Part shown: one piece after another, positions 36,884-46,289 of the stretch
How positions within the stretch are numbered: the stretch's first letter is position 1
How the letters are laid out: every line of letters begins with the position of its first letter
Assembly: GCA_030064795.1 (NCBI GenBank)
Contig: JASJEI010000012.1
Coordinates: 1 to 53,781 of the forward strand
Source of the DNA: Pleurocapsa sp. MO_226.B13
GTDB taxonomy: Bacteria; Cyanobacteriota; Cyanobacteriia; Cyanobacteriales; Xenococcaceae
Reading direction: 5' to 3'
DNA length: 53,781 bases
Translations under genes and position numbers: made by a program
The notes under the pieces: generated by a model
What the model saw: the letters and a program-made list of their open reading frames with translations, nothing else
The model's database searches: none
What the model was told of the DNA's origin: nothing

Positions 36884-39647
36884 TTAGCGACAGTTTCGTT
36901 TATGGGGAAGGCGACTGTCTGAGTAATTAGTCGGATATGCTGTCAAGATTATTTCTCCAGACTTGGTTACTTTAACTCCCATGGCTGGTTGAATCTTACC
37001 TTTACTAGTTTCTATTGGTTGGGGGATAGAAGATGTATTCTGAGAATCGCGATCGTCAATAGTAATGTTATGAGAATCTAGGGGGGAATCTGGTGTAGGA
37101 GGGATACCTCCTTTGCCTTTGATAGTCAAACCGTTGTTAGCTAATGCTTCTCGGTTAGCATTACAAACCTGGGTAATTGTTTGTTCTTCTGAAACTACAT
37201 TACTCGGTAATTTTCTGGATTCCCGAACCAGATCGGGATTTAAAGAATTAATGGTAACAGTGCCATCTAAACCTAGAACCTCAGATTCAGCACTAATATC
37301 ATTAGTTGAATCGCTCAAGGGGCGTTCTTGAATACCAAACAAGGCTCTAGCATTAATGTTAATCGTCCCCCCTTGTCCGTTTTGAGCATTAGCAATAATA
37401 TCGTTGTTACCATCAGGGAAAGCAATGATAAACTTAGCATTAATATTTAAGTTACCAGCATTAGCGTCCCCGAAAGCTCGAGCAGATATTTCTCCTCCAT
37501 TTTTGAGTTGGACTAGATTGGAGGGATTAAAATTGGAGGGATTAAAATTGATATTTCCGCCATCACCACGAGCTTCTTCTCCTGTACTAGCAAATATTCC
37601 TGTTTCTTCTCTTAGCTGTTGCAGCACGGGTTCGCTAAAATTTCCTGCCAAAAATGGATTGGCATTATCAATAATCACATCGCCAGTCACGTCAATAGTA
37701 ATGTCTCCTGCATTTCCCGTACTGCTAGTAGAGGTGACTATTTTTCCGCCATCACGTAACTGGATATTTTCAGCTTTAATATCAATACTTCCTCCAAGAG
37801 AATTATTATTTGTCGTGGCATCGATAGTCGAACCGCGAGTAGCTTCCAAAGTATCGACATTTATATCTATGTTTCCAGGATTACCTTCAGTTCCAACTTG
37901 AGCATTAGAAGAAATCTGAGCAAAATCACTCAAGAATAGCTTCGGAGTTGTAATTTTAATACTCCCCGCATTTCCAGTCGGTACAATGGTTGAATCGTCA
38001 GAAACTTGCAAAATTTGAGATAAAAATTTAGAAGTTCCCCTAAGGGATATTTGTTCTTGAGCGTTAATAGTAATATTTCCTGCGTTTCCAGTTCCAGAAA
38101 CTAGAGAAGTTAATTCAGATTGATTATCTAAGGAAAGAGAGCCTACATCAATAGTAATATTTCCTGCGTTTCCCGAACCCCCTGGCTGAATTCCAGTAAC
38201 AATCAAAGCTCTTTGACCTAGAACTAAAGAATTAGCTGTTATCTTAATCTCGCTTGCTGCTTCGGCAGTGCCACCATCATTGATTTGTGCATTAATTTTG
38301 CTGTTATCGTCGTTCTCAAATCCTCCTTTGATTCTAACTTCTCCTTCAGCATCGATCGCAATATTTCCAGGGTTTCCTGTTCCCTCGGTTTGTGCAACGA
38401 TAAAACTTTCTTCTAATAGGCTTAATGAACCTGTATTGATAGTTATATCACCTGCCTCACCTTCAGCATCTACGCCAACTTGAGTATTTAATTGACTGTT
38501 ACCTTCAAGAGATACAGAGGTATCAGAGCTATTAACTGAAAACACCACCAAAATCGCGGTCAAAACTAACATCCCCAGAGGCATTAATAGTTACATTTCC
38601 TGCATTATCAGTTCCAAAAGTACTGGCTACGATCGCCGAACCGTCTCTAAAATCTAATGTTCCTGTAGTGATGTTAATATTTCCTCCATTACCAGTGCCT
38701 AAATTTTCGTTGCGAACTCCAGATTCGCCTCTGGCTATAAAAGCATTAGTATTAATAGAGATATCATCAGCTTGGGCTTGTGGAGAACCCTCTCCTAACT
38801 CGATTCCCGCCAGTAATTGACTTGCTCCCGCTAGTTCCAAATTATTAGCATTAATCTCGATCCTGCCACCATTGCTACCGCGAACATTAACCGTCGAGAG
38901 ATCGCTCAAAGTCACATTGGCTTTTGCTATCCCGTCAGTAAAAGTAAAATTATTCTCGGCATCGATCCTAATTTCTCCTGCGCTTGATAAACCCCCTAAC
39001 TGGATATTTCCCCCTGGTGCAGTAATCAAACCACCAACAAAACTGATATTACCACCTATCAAGCCAATAGTTTCTCCTGGTGCTACTTGTAATCCAACAC
39101 TATTAGCAGTAGAGCGATTGGTAATTGGTTGGGGATTATCTCGAAAACTCAAACCAATTGGCGCATTTATAGTAAGCATTGGTTGTTGAATATTACCTAC
39201 CGCGCTAAACTCGCCATTCTCAAACAAAATGCTACTTGCCGTACTGCCATAAAACGAACCACCGATATCTAGTCTGGCATTCTCGCCAAAGATAATACCT
39301 GCGGGATTGATCAAGAATAAATTAGCACTACCGTTGGCTCGGATTAAACCATCGATATTGGAAGAATTTCCGCCTGTAACTCTACCTAAAATATTAGAGA
39401 TTGTATCGGCATTATTGTTGAAAAAAGCCTCATTACCCGTAGGTACGGAAAAGTCCCGAAAACTGTGAAATAAATTACTCCCTCGCCTCTCTCCTCCTCT
39501 TATTTCGGCGACATTACCGTTTTGATTTACTTGTGTATTAGTAGTATTATCTGAGGTGACTTGCGCTGATGATACTTTGCTAATGGTCAATAAAAAACCA
39601 CAGGCGTACAGAATAATTTTGAGCAGCAGATGTAGAGCTTTTAACAT
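36884..39647 (-). pseudogene. TPS exoprotein (filamentous haemagglutinin-like), frameshifted
   Basis: From ATG 39647 the product has a signal peptide (LLKIILYACGFLLTISKVSSA) and the TPS secretion domain (NGNVAEIRGGERRGSNLFHSF, NIDGLIRANGSANLFLINPAGIIFG), then beta-helix repeats. The frame stops at 38532. The protein clearly resumes in the +1 frame from about 38540 (VNSSDTSVSLEG) and runs to 36884, ending in a Cys-containing tail. Removing one base from TTTT at 38539-38542 (minus strand) would restore one frame of about 920 codons. Causes could be mutation, phase variation or sequencing error. It is a paralogue of the gene at 39949-43050. No TpsB transporter is in the window. Confidence 0.87.
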
Positions 39648-39689
39648 AGTAATATTTTCCAAGATAATACTTATGTAGATTGAAAAAAA

Positions 39690-39746
39690 TACTACCATTA
39701 TGACTCGTTATTTTCTGCTATTTTTAATAATTATTACAGTTTAAAT
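39690..39746 (-). promoter_or_regulatory. conserved upstream element of the TPS genes, copy 2
   Basis: The sequence around GTTATTTTCTGCTATTTTTAA and TTACAGTTTAAA is repeated upstream of the neighbouring TPS gene at 43295-43347. It lies 45-100 bp upstream of the ATG at 39647, so a shared promoter/leader retained after tandem duplication is likely. Confidence 0.55.
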
Positions 39747-39906
39747 AATAATTGTTGACGAGCCATAATAAACGCGATCGCTGTTCACACCAATTCTGAG
39801 AAATAAAGCTACAAATCTATCGCCCCAATTCCCCAAATCCCTATGTCTCCAACCTAAGTTATCTGTAGTTGCATTAAAGAGAAATGGTATGACTTATTGA
39901 TACTCT

Positions 39907-39924
39907 CGTCGCCCATGGGCGACG
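39907..39924. terminator. perfect palindrome after the TPS gene
   Basis: CGTCGCCCA and TGGGCGACG form an uninterrupted 18-base palindrome 25 bp past the stop of the TPS gene at 39949. Probable transcript-end hairpin or dispersed palindrome. Confidence 0.5.
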
Positions 39925-39948
39925 GAAGCAGCGATTGAGCGTGGATAT

Positions 39949-42900
39949 TCAATTGTCTTTCGATTGAGAATAACAAGATAAATTATCAGAGTTACGTTGC
40001 TTATGATTAGAAGAATAAGCGGTTAAAATTAGATTTCCATCGCGATCGCGAGCTATTCCTCTAGCGGGATAAATCTTACCTTGAGCAGTAATTATTGGTG
40101 ATAATACTTCTTCTTTTCGCGCTTCTGATTTTTTATTTGTAGACGTAATTTGATTATCAATCAGAATATTATCTGAAACCAAAGATTGGCTAGGTTCGTA
40201 AGGAAGACCACCTCTACCTCTAACGGTAATAGTGCTATTGTTTTGCTTACCAGCCTCAATATTGTGTGCTGTTTGGATCGGGTTGCAGATTCCCGCAACT
40301 ACTTGTTGCTCTGACTCAAAAATGTTTTCAGCAGGAGCGGTAATTTTTTGATAGGTTTCTGGATTGAAAATCTCGATCGCAACATTACCATCCAAGCCAA
40401 AATCAGAACTAGCACTAATATCGTTTGAGTCGGGATTCAGTTCTCTTTCGGCGATGCCAAAAATTCCCTGAGTTGAGATTTGGATTGCTCCTCCCGTTCC
40501 CTGAAAAGCATTAGCAGTAATGTCACTATTTCCTGAAGGTAAAGCCACGATGAAATTAGCATCGATTTGGATATTGCCACCATTAGCGTTAGTACCTTGG
40601 CTACCCGCACTGGTAGAAATAGTGCTATTGTCTTCGAGTGACAATAAATTTGATATTTCTAATTCAATGTTTCCGCCCTGGCTGGCAACTGTTTCTGCAG
40701 AAAGCTCAGATCCTTTCAGAGTTAAAGAGTCAGTGAGAATAGATAATTCTCCTGCATTCCCTCCACCGAGGCTATTGACGGCGATACTAGCATCGTTTTT
40801 CAGGTTGACAGAATTAGTAGCATTAATTTCAATACTTCCGCCATTTCCCGTTCCCAAGGTACTGGCAGTTACTTCTGCTCCATCACTCATGGCTAATCGA
40901 GAAGTATTAATTTTCAGATTACCACTATTTCCCGTTCCACTGGTTAGCTGACTCCCTACCAATAAACTGCTGGGAATCAGACCGTTTTGAGCAGTTCCTC
41001 TTAATTCTACGAATTCAGTAGCATTGATAGTTAAGTCGCCTCCATCACCCGCTGCCAGACTAGAAGCAGCAATTTGTCCTCCTGCTTCAACTACGAACCG
41101 AGGGGTATTAAATTCTATATCTCCAGCCTGTCCAGTATTTATGCTCGAAGAGGAAATAAAAGCTCCGTTGACTTTCAAGGATTCAGAAGCATTAACTGTA
41201 ATATTTCCTGCTGTTCCTACTCCAGTCGTAGCTGTGGCAACCAAACCTCCTGCTTTGAGACTTAAGTTAGCAGTGTCGAGATTAATATTTCCTGCTGCCG
41301 TTCCTTCGCTACTAATTGTTGCGGATACGATTCCTTGGAAGCCAGCATTGGGTACATCTTCAGCCCGAAAATCCTGAAAAAAAGCTGGATTTTGGGTGGC
41401 TGGAAGTATGATATTTTGCTGCAAAGCAGCTAATCCAGAACCAGTAATTTCTACTGATTCGCTAGCCAAAATTTGGATATTGCCCCCTCTTCCTCTGCCA
41501 AAACTAGAAGCATTAATTAAGGCGCGATCGATGTTCATCGTGTTGACATCAATATTAATGCTGCCTCCGTTTCCCTCACCATTGGCTATGGCATTTAAAA
41601 TAGCACCCTCTTTGAGATTGAAAGAGTTAGCTTTAATATTCAGACTGCCTCCATTACCAGTGCCAAAGCTTTCGATGGTTATTCCTGATGCTGTTGTACC
41701 CGCACCATCAATCTCCAAAGAATCTTCTGCAAAAATGTTAATGTCTCCCGCTTCTCCATCGACAATTTGACTTCTAATAAATGAAGCTTGCATGGAGATC
41801 GAGTTGGCTTGAAATGAAATATTGCCTGAATTTTCTGAAAGAGAATTACTCGAATCAATAAAAGATGCCTGCTCGATGCCGATTGAATTGGCTTGAATTT
41901 GAATATCTCCTCCCTCGCCATTACCTGCTAAAGAATCGATCCCACTTTCTGAAATCAGAACTTCATCTCTAGCATTGATAGTAACGTCTCCTGCGTTACC
42001 TCCTGCTGAAGATAAATTACTAGTTTCGATCGCCGTAAAATTGGTTAAGGAAACAGATCCCGTATCAATTTCGATGTTACCTGCATTGCCGATACTGTCG
42101 GGATTGACTCGGTTTTGAATGCTACTAGATTCTCTCAGGGCGATCGCGCTAGTAGCATTAACATTAATATCTCCTGCTTGTGCTTCGGGTGTTGCCGAAC
42201 CTTCGGCAATTCCTGCCAAGAAGCTACTTCCGCTCCTTAAATTGAGATTATTAGCATTAATATTAATAAATCCGCCTCCATCTGCCCTAACATCGACAAA
42301 AGCACCGTCAGTAAAAGTAAGATCTGCTCTGGCAATACCATCGGCAAAAGTTAAATTCCCATCAGAACTAATCCCAATTTCTCCTGCCGTAGATAATCCA
42401 CCTAATTCAATTCTGCCTCCTGGTGCTGTTAGTCTTCCTCCCGCAAAATTCAGCTCGCCACCAACTAAAGTAATATTTTTTCCAGGAACTACCTGTAATC
42501 CGACATCGTTAGCTGTAGAGCGATTGGTAATTGCTTGGGGATTATCTCGGAAATTCAAGCCAATCGGAGCATTGATGGTTAAGATTGGTTCTGCTTGAGT
42601 ATTGGTCGCGCTAAATTCTGTTCCATCATCAAACAACAAGCCATCGGCAGTACTACCCAAAAACGAACCGCCAAGATCCAATCTGGCATTAGAACCAAAA
42701 ATTATCCCCGCCGGATTGATTAAGAATAAATTGGCACTACCGTTTGCTCTTATCAAACCATCTATATTAGAAATATTTCCGCCTGTAACTCTACTTAAAA
42801 TATTCGAGATATCCGACGCATTATTAAAAAAAGCTTCGTTATTTGTAGGTACAGAAAAGTCTTGAAAACTATGAAATAAATTACCGCCCCTTGTTTGTCC

Positions 42901-43050
42901 TCCTGTTATCTCGGCGACATTACCATTTTGATTGACAATGGTATTAACGGTATTATCTGAGGTGACCTGCGCTGATGATACTTCGCCGACCGCCAATAAA
43001 AAACCATAAGTATAAAGAGTAATTTTGAGCAGATCTAGAGCTTTGAACAC
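39949..43050 (-). CDS. two-partner-secretion exoprotein (filamentous haemagglutinin-like)
   Basis: 1033 aa from GTG at 43050, chosen because it begins a signal peptide (FKALDLLKITLYTYGFLLAV, cleavage near SSA-Q, residue 27). The TPS domain follows: NGNVAEITGGQTRGGNLFHSF, NISNIDGLIRANGSANLFLIN, PAGIIFGSNARLDLGGSF. About 750 residues of parallel beta-helix repeats (GNGGSLNIKANSFNLKEGA type) come next. The C-terminal part has ERELNPDSNDISASSD, VRGRGGLPYEPSQSL and a short Cys tail. It is probably exported by a TpsB barrel encoded elsewhere and displayed as an adhesin. Its 5' region is interrupted by a roughly 190-bp insertion. Confidence 0.92.
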   Translation of the reverse strand: MFKALDLLKITLYTYGFLLAVGEVSSAQVTSDNTVNTIVNQNGNVAEITGGQTRGGNLFHSFQDFSVPTNNEAFFNNASDISNILSRVTGGNISNIDGLIRANGSANLFLINPAGIIFGSNARLDLGGSFLGSTADGLLFDDGTEFSATNTQAEPILTINAPIGLNFRDNPQAITNRSTANDVGLQVVPGKNITLVGGELNFAGGRLTAPGGRIELGGLSTAGEIGISSDGNLTFADGIARADLTFTDGAFVDVRADGGGFININANNLNLRSGSSFLAGIAEGSATPEAQAGDINVNATSAIALRESSSIQNRVNPDSIGNAGNIEIDTGSVSLTNFTAIETSNLSSAGGNAGDVTINARDEVLISESGIDSLAGNGEGGDIQIQANSIGIEQASFIDSSNSLSENSGNISFQANSISMQASFIRSQIVDGEAGDINIFAEDSLEIDGAGTTASGITIESFGTGNGGSLNIKANSFNLKEGAILNAIANGEGNGGSINIDVNTMNIDRALINASSFGRGRGGNIQILASESVEITGSGLAALQQNIILPATQNPAFFQDFRAEDVPNAGFQGIVSATISSEGTAAGNINLDTANLSLKAGGLVATATTGVGTAGNITVNASESLKVNGAFISSSSINTGQAGDIEFNTPRFVVEAGGQIAASSLAAGDGGDLTINATEFVELRGTAQNGLIPSSLLVGSQLTSGTGNSGNLKINTSRLAMSDGAEVTASTLGTGNGGSIEINATNSVNLKNDASIAVNSLGGGNAGELSILTDSLTLKGSELSAETVASQGGNIELEISNLLSLEDNSTISTSAGSQGTNANGGNIQIDANFIVALPSGNSDITANAFQGTGGAIQISTQGIFGIAERELNPDSNDISASSDFGLDGNVAIEIFNPETYQKITAPAENIFESEQQVVAGICNPIQTAHNIEAGKQNNSTITVRGRGGLPYEPSQSLVSDNILIDNQITSTNKKSEARKEEVLSPIITAQGKIYPARGIARDRDGNLILTAYSSNHKQRNSDNLSCYSQSKDN

Positions 43051-43087
43051 AGTAATATTTTCCAGAATAAAGTTTATTTAGAGATTG

Positions 43088-43284
43088 TTATTTAAATAAC
43101 AACAAAGAAAAAAAAGAAACAAGTTAATAATGCTGTTAATGACTTTTTGGAAACATTATTAAAGTATTATGGGGTTAGCCAAAAATAAACAATAGGGGAA
43201 TAATTCAGGTACTTTTTCAGGTATTTTTGATATTTATTGTGGCAATAAGCTTAATCTTTTCTTGACAAACAGTCTTTTAGATTG
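43088..43284 (-). mobile_element. roughly 190-bp insertion, inverted copy of a gene tail, flanked by AGATTG
   Basis: Compared with the paralogous upstream region at 39660-39745, this locus has an extra segment between AGATTG at 43082-43087 and AGATTG at 43279-43284; the paralogue has one AGATTG at 39677-39682. The extra segment is mostly the reverse complement of 27200-27360. The six-base duplication looks like a target-site duplication, but no transposase or clear terminal inverted repeats are present. Confidence 0.7.
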
Positions 43285-43294
43285 AAAATATACT

Positions 43295-43347
43295 ATCACA
43301 ATAGGCTGTTATTTTCTGCTATTTTTAATGGTTTTTACAGTTTAATC
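43295..43347 (-). promoter_or_regulatory. conserved upstream element of the TPS genes, copy 1
   Basis: Contains GTTATTTTCTGCTATTTTTAA and TTTTTACAGTTTAA, matching 39690-39746. Here it is about 245-300 bp from the GTG start because the insertion separates it from the gene. The remaining gap to arsM (43348-43655) shows no other feature. Confidence 0.55.
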
Positions 43348-43655
43348 GGAAAAAGACCCAATCTAGCTTAGACTGATATTTGATTGCTAATATTTATTAA
43401 CCAAGCTTCTGCAATTCTTGTCAACAAGGGGGATGGAGCGATCGCCAATTTCTCGAAATCTTGTCGCTGATTTTGACAATCTTAACTAAACCACAGGTCT
43501 TTCTCAGGAAGTTTTCATCTCCATGTATTTAAGATAAATAAAGAATAAAAAATTAAATCATCAGGAATAATCTACACAATAGAGAGGGATTGAGCCTATA
43601 CTCTCTAAGATTAACCTGTGTACAACCTAAAGTTAAGTAAAAGGATTAGTTATCT

Positions 43656-44861
43656 GTGACTGAGATTGCAACTAACCAACAGCCATCCGCATCAACTGCT
43701 GTCAATTACGATATTGAATCAGCAGTATTAGAAAGATATCAAGAAGGCGCGAGACAACAACAGCCTAGTTTATGTTGTCCGACAGAATATGAAGGGAACT
43801 ATCTACAAATTATCCCAGAAGAAATTGTGGCCAAAGATTATGGTTGTGGCGATCCTACTCGCTATGTTAACCAAGGAGAAACCGTGGTTGATTTAGGGGC
43901 TGGTGCGGGCAAAAATTGCTATATTTTGGCGCAAAAAGTCGGGAAATCTGGCAAAATTATCGGTGTGGATTTTAACGACGAAATGCTAACTCTTGCTTGT
44001 AAATATCAGGGAGAAATGGCAGATAAGTTAGGTTATGGCAATACAGAATTTGTTAAGGGAAAAATCCAAGACTTAAAGTTACCTCTGGATAAATTACAGA
44101 CATGGTTGCAAGACAACCCGATTACTTCGGTAGACAAGATTGGCGAATATGAAGCAGAATGCGATCGCCTGCGTTCTTCAGAGCCATTAATTGCCGATAA
44201 TAGTGTAGACGTGGTAATCTCTAACTGCGTCCTTAATTTAGTTCGTCCCCAAGATAAACAACAGCTATTTAGTGAAATTTTCCGCGTCCTCAAACGCGGT
44301 GGTCGGGCGGTAATTTCTGATATTGTCTGTGATGAAGACCCTACTCCCACCATTCTCAACAATCCCGATCTCTGGAGTGGTTGCATCGCAGGAGCATTTC
44401 GGGAAGATAATTTCCTTAAGATGTTTGAAGATGCTGGCTTTTATGGGGTAGAAATTCTCAAGCGCGAAGAGACTCCTTGGCAGGTTATTGATGGGGTAGA
44501 ATTTCGTTCGATGACCGTACGAGCATACAAAGGTAAACAAGGTGTCTGTTTGGAAAGAAAACAGTCCGTAATTTATAAAGGGCCTTGGAAACAAGTAGTG
44601 GATGATGATGGTCATGTCTTTTGTCGCGGAGAAAGAATGGCCGTTTGCGATAAGACTTATAAAATTATGACAAGTTGCTGTAGTCCTTACGCTGAGGATG
44701 TTATCGGTATCGAACCCTATGAGAATATTCCTCTAGAGTCAGCGGAAGAATTTAACTGCAAAACCAAAGCTATTCGCCACGCTAGAGAAACTAAAGGTTC
44801 AGAATACAACCTGACAGATACTAGCAGTGATGACTGTTGTTCTCCTGGGGAATGCTGCTAA
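43656..44861 (+). CDS. arsM: arsenite S-adenosylmethionine methyltransferase ArsM
   Basis: Methylates As(III) using SAM; in cyanobacteria the first step towards volatile arsines or arsenosugars. 401 aa from GTG. The SAM-binding motif is VVDLGAGAGKNCYILAQKVG with an acidic loop VIGVDFNDEML-like. Candidate arsenic-binding cysteines are in PSLCCPTEYEG, the central SNCVLNLV and SGCIAGAF. A long C-terminal region carries MTSCCSPYAED and the tail DDCCSPGECC. The CC pairs and extended C-terminus fit the bacterial/algal ArsM form associated with arsenosugar synthesis. No arsS or arsR neighbour is seen. Confidence 0.92.
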   Translation: MTEIATNQQPSASTAVNYDIESAVLERYQEGARQQQPSLCCPTEYEGNYLQIIPEEIVAKDYGCGDPTRYVNQGETVVDLGAGAGKNCYILAQKVGKSGKIIGVDFNDEMLTLACKYQGEMADKLGYGNTEFVKGKIQDLKLPLDKLQTWLQDNPITSVDKIGEYEAECDRLRSSEPLIADNSVDVVISNCVLNLVRPQDKQQLFSEIFRVLKRGGRAVISDIVCDEDPTPTILNNPDLWSGCIAGAFREDNFLKMFEDAGFYGVEILKREETPWQVIDGVEFRSMTVRAYKGKQGVCLERKQSVIYKGPWKQVVDDDGHVFCRGERMAVCDKTYKIMTSCCSPYAEDVIGIEPYENIPLESAEEFNCKTKAIRHARETKGSEYNLTDTSSDDCCSPGECC

Positions 44862-44908
44862 AGGTGAGATTGCCGAGTGGTGACTAATTATTCTTCCAGA
44901 TCCGATTA

Positions 44909-44942
44909 AAAGGGACTGTGGGCGAAATAAATTCGTCCCTTT
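44909..44942 (+). terminator. hairpin downstream of arsM
   Basis: Arms AAAGGGAC and GTCCCTTT are perfect complements around 18 bases, about 50 bp after the arsM stop. An A-rich rather than T-rich tail makes intrinsic termination only possible. Confidence 0.5.
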
Positions 44943-45219
44943 AAAAATAGTTTAGGTATTTAACCAACGACCGCTGCGAAGGATTTTCCTTAGCTTTTCC
45001 TTATTACAAACTGGAACGAGTTCCAACACACTGTCGTTTTCGACCCTTGGCTTCAGTCGGGGTAAACTCTATATTAGATAAGGCTTTCAGAGATAGCGAT
45101 CGCACTATTTGTGAGAAATACGGGGATCCATAATCGGTTTTAGAATTGCGATCGATTCAAAAATTACTGCGCTTTTCAAATGAGTAGACCACAATAATCA
45201 AATTTAAAAAAAGCGCGTG

Positions 45220-45352
45220 GGCTACGCTGCGGCTTCCGCAGCTAGTAGAACCACGTAAGAAGCTAAGAAGCTCATAGCTGATAGCTAAAAGCTACGAACT
45301 AGTTCATTAACAGCGGAACGGACATCTCACAGGGGCGAGGCAACCTCGCCCC
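45220..45352. repeat. palindrome-rich part of a 549-bp gap
   Basis: Contains GCTGCGG-CTT-CCGCAGC near 45230 and a perfect nine-base stem GGGGCGAGG-CAA-CCTCGCCCC at 45332-45352, plus short AGCTGATAGCTAAAAGCT units between. These are interspersed palindromes of the kind common in cyanobacterial gaps. The first half of the gap (44943-45219) shows nothing clear apart from a small stem TGGAAC/GTTCCA near 45020. Confidence 0.6.
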
Positions 45353-45410
45353 CCGTGTCCTCGTCTATTCAACTGAAAACGGCTGTAAGATAGTAAATAA
45401 AAAAAATTTC

Positions 45411-45902
45411 ATGAATCTACGCTTTGCTGATTTTAATGATTTAGCTTTACTACAACATTGGGATCGACAACCTCATGTAATTGCCTCAGATCCTAATGAC
45501 GACTGGGGTTGGGAAGTAGAATTAAAGCGCACTCCTGAATGGCGAGAACAATTGATTGCGGAAGTAGATAGTCGTCCCATTGGATTTATCCAAATTATCG
45601 ATCCAGCAAAGGAAGAAAGTCATTATTGGGGTAATATAGCGGAGAATCTACGAGCTATTGACATCTGGATTGGGGAAGAAAAAGATCTGGGTCGGGGTTA
45701 TGGCACAAAAGTGATGCAGCTTGCACTGACTCGATGTTTTTCCAATCCTTTAGTAACGGCAGTACTTGTCGATCCTTTAGCTAATAATACCCGCGCCCAC
45801 CATTTTTACCAACGCCTTGGCTTTCAATTTATTGAACGGCGACAATTCGGTAGTGATGATTGTTTCGTTTATTGTTTAAAACGGGAAGATTGGCAAGGTT
45901 AG
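45411..45902 (+). CDS. GNAT acetyltransferase, AAC(6')-Ib-like (Acetyltransf_8)
   Basis: 163 aa. Transfers acetyl from acetyl-CoA to an amine. The acetyl-CoA loop is in EEKDLGRGYGTKVMQLAL and the family C-terminal block is VLVDPLANNTRAHHFYQRLGFQFIERR. The N-terminal DWGWEVELKRTPEWREQLIAE and IDIWIG also match aminoglycoside 6'-N-acetyltransferase relatives. Chromosomal cyanobacterial members have no proven antibiotic substrate, so I do not infer resistance. Single gene in a repeat-rich setting. Confidence 0.88.
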   Translation: MNLRFADFNDLALLQHWDRQPHVIASDPNDDWGWEVELKRTPEWREQLIAEVDSRPIGFIQIIDPAKEESHYWGNIAENLRAIDIWIGEEKDLGRGYGTKVMQLALTRCFSNPLVTAVLVDPLANNTRAHHFYQRLGFQFIERRQFGSDDCFVYCLKREDWQG

Positions 45903-45912
45903 AGGGCGACCG

Positions 45913-46275
45913 TCAAACAGCGATCGCATTCCCCTCTAACTGCTTTTTAATATACTCGATGCAATCTGCTAGTTTAGAGTATCGCTGTCGATAAAATTTT
46001 AACGACTCACTATTGCAGACATAAATTTTACTAAACTTTTTTATCGCTACATTTTCCAGAGCAAAATAGCCCGCAGGAAAATATTTCCAGAGAATGGCAT
46101 TTTTATGATTGGAGTTGCTAATTTGTTGTTGAATATCGTTATGAACAAACAAAGTTTTCTCGCCAGACCAGTTTAAGGTCGAGAGGGTTGGTTCTAGTCG
46201 ATGAAAATGCATGAAATCGGAAGCCAAATTGCGACCCAAGAGAGCCGTCGCGTACTTTACACTAGTAGGAATCAA
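45913..46275 (-). pseudogene. glycosyltransferase N-terminal fragment
   Basis: The 120-codon frame resembles the N-terminal half of a GT4-type glycosyltransferase (LLGRNLASDFMHFHRLEPTL, FVHNDIQQQ, IYVCNSESLKFYRQRYSKLADCIEYI). It stops shortly after that last motif, so the sugar-nucleotide-binding domain is missing. The upstream end reaches another gene fragment at about 46275-46300, so the first part is missing too; only a TTG is available as start. I treat it as a remnant. Confidence 0.65.
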
Positions 46276-46289
46276 ATTTCTTACATCGT

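Noticed and set aside
37404..37901. 165-codon plus-strand frame opposite the frameshifted TPS gene
   Set aside because: Same explanation: antisense of beta-helix repeats, with no independent start signal.
40520..42865. Long plus-strand frames opposite the TPS exoprotein gene
   Set aside because: They are shadows of the repetitive beta-helix coding sequence (Pro/Ile/Ser-rich translations) and follow its repeat period.
44862..45410. tRNA or small-RNA gene in the gap after arsM
   Set aside because: Several hairpins exist, but no cloverleaf with a TTCGA-type loop and CCA-compatible acceptor could be assembled.
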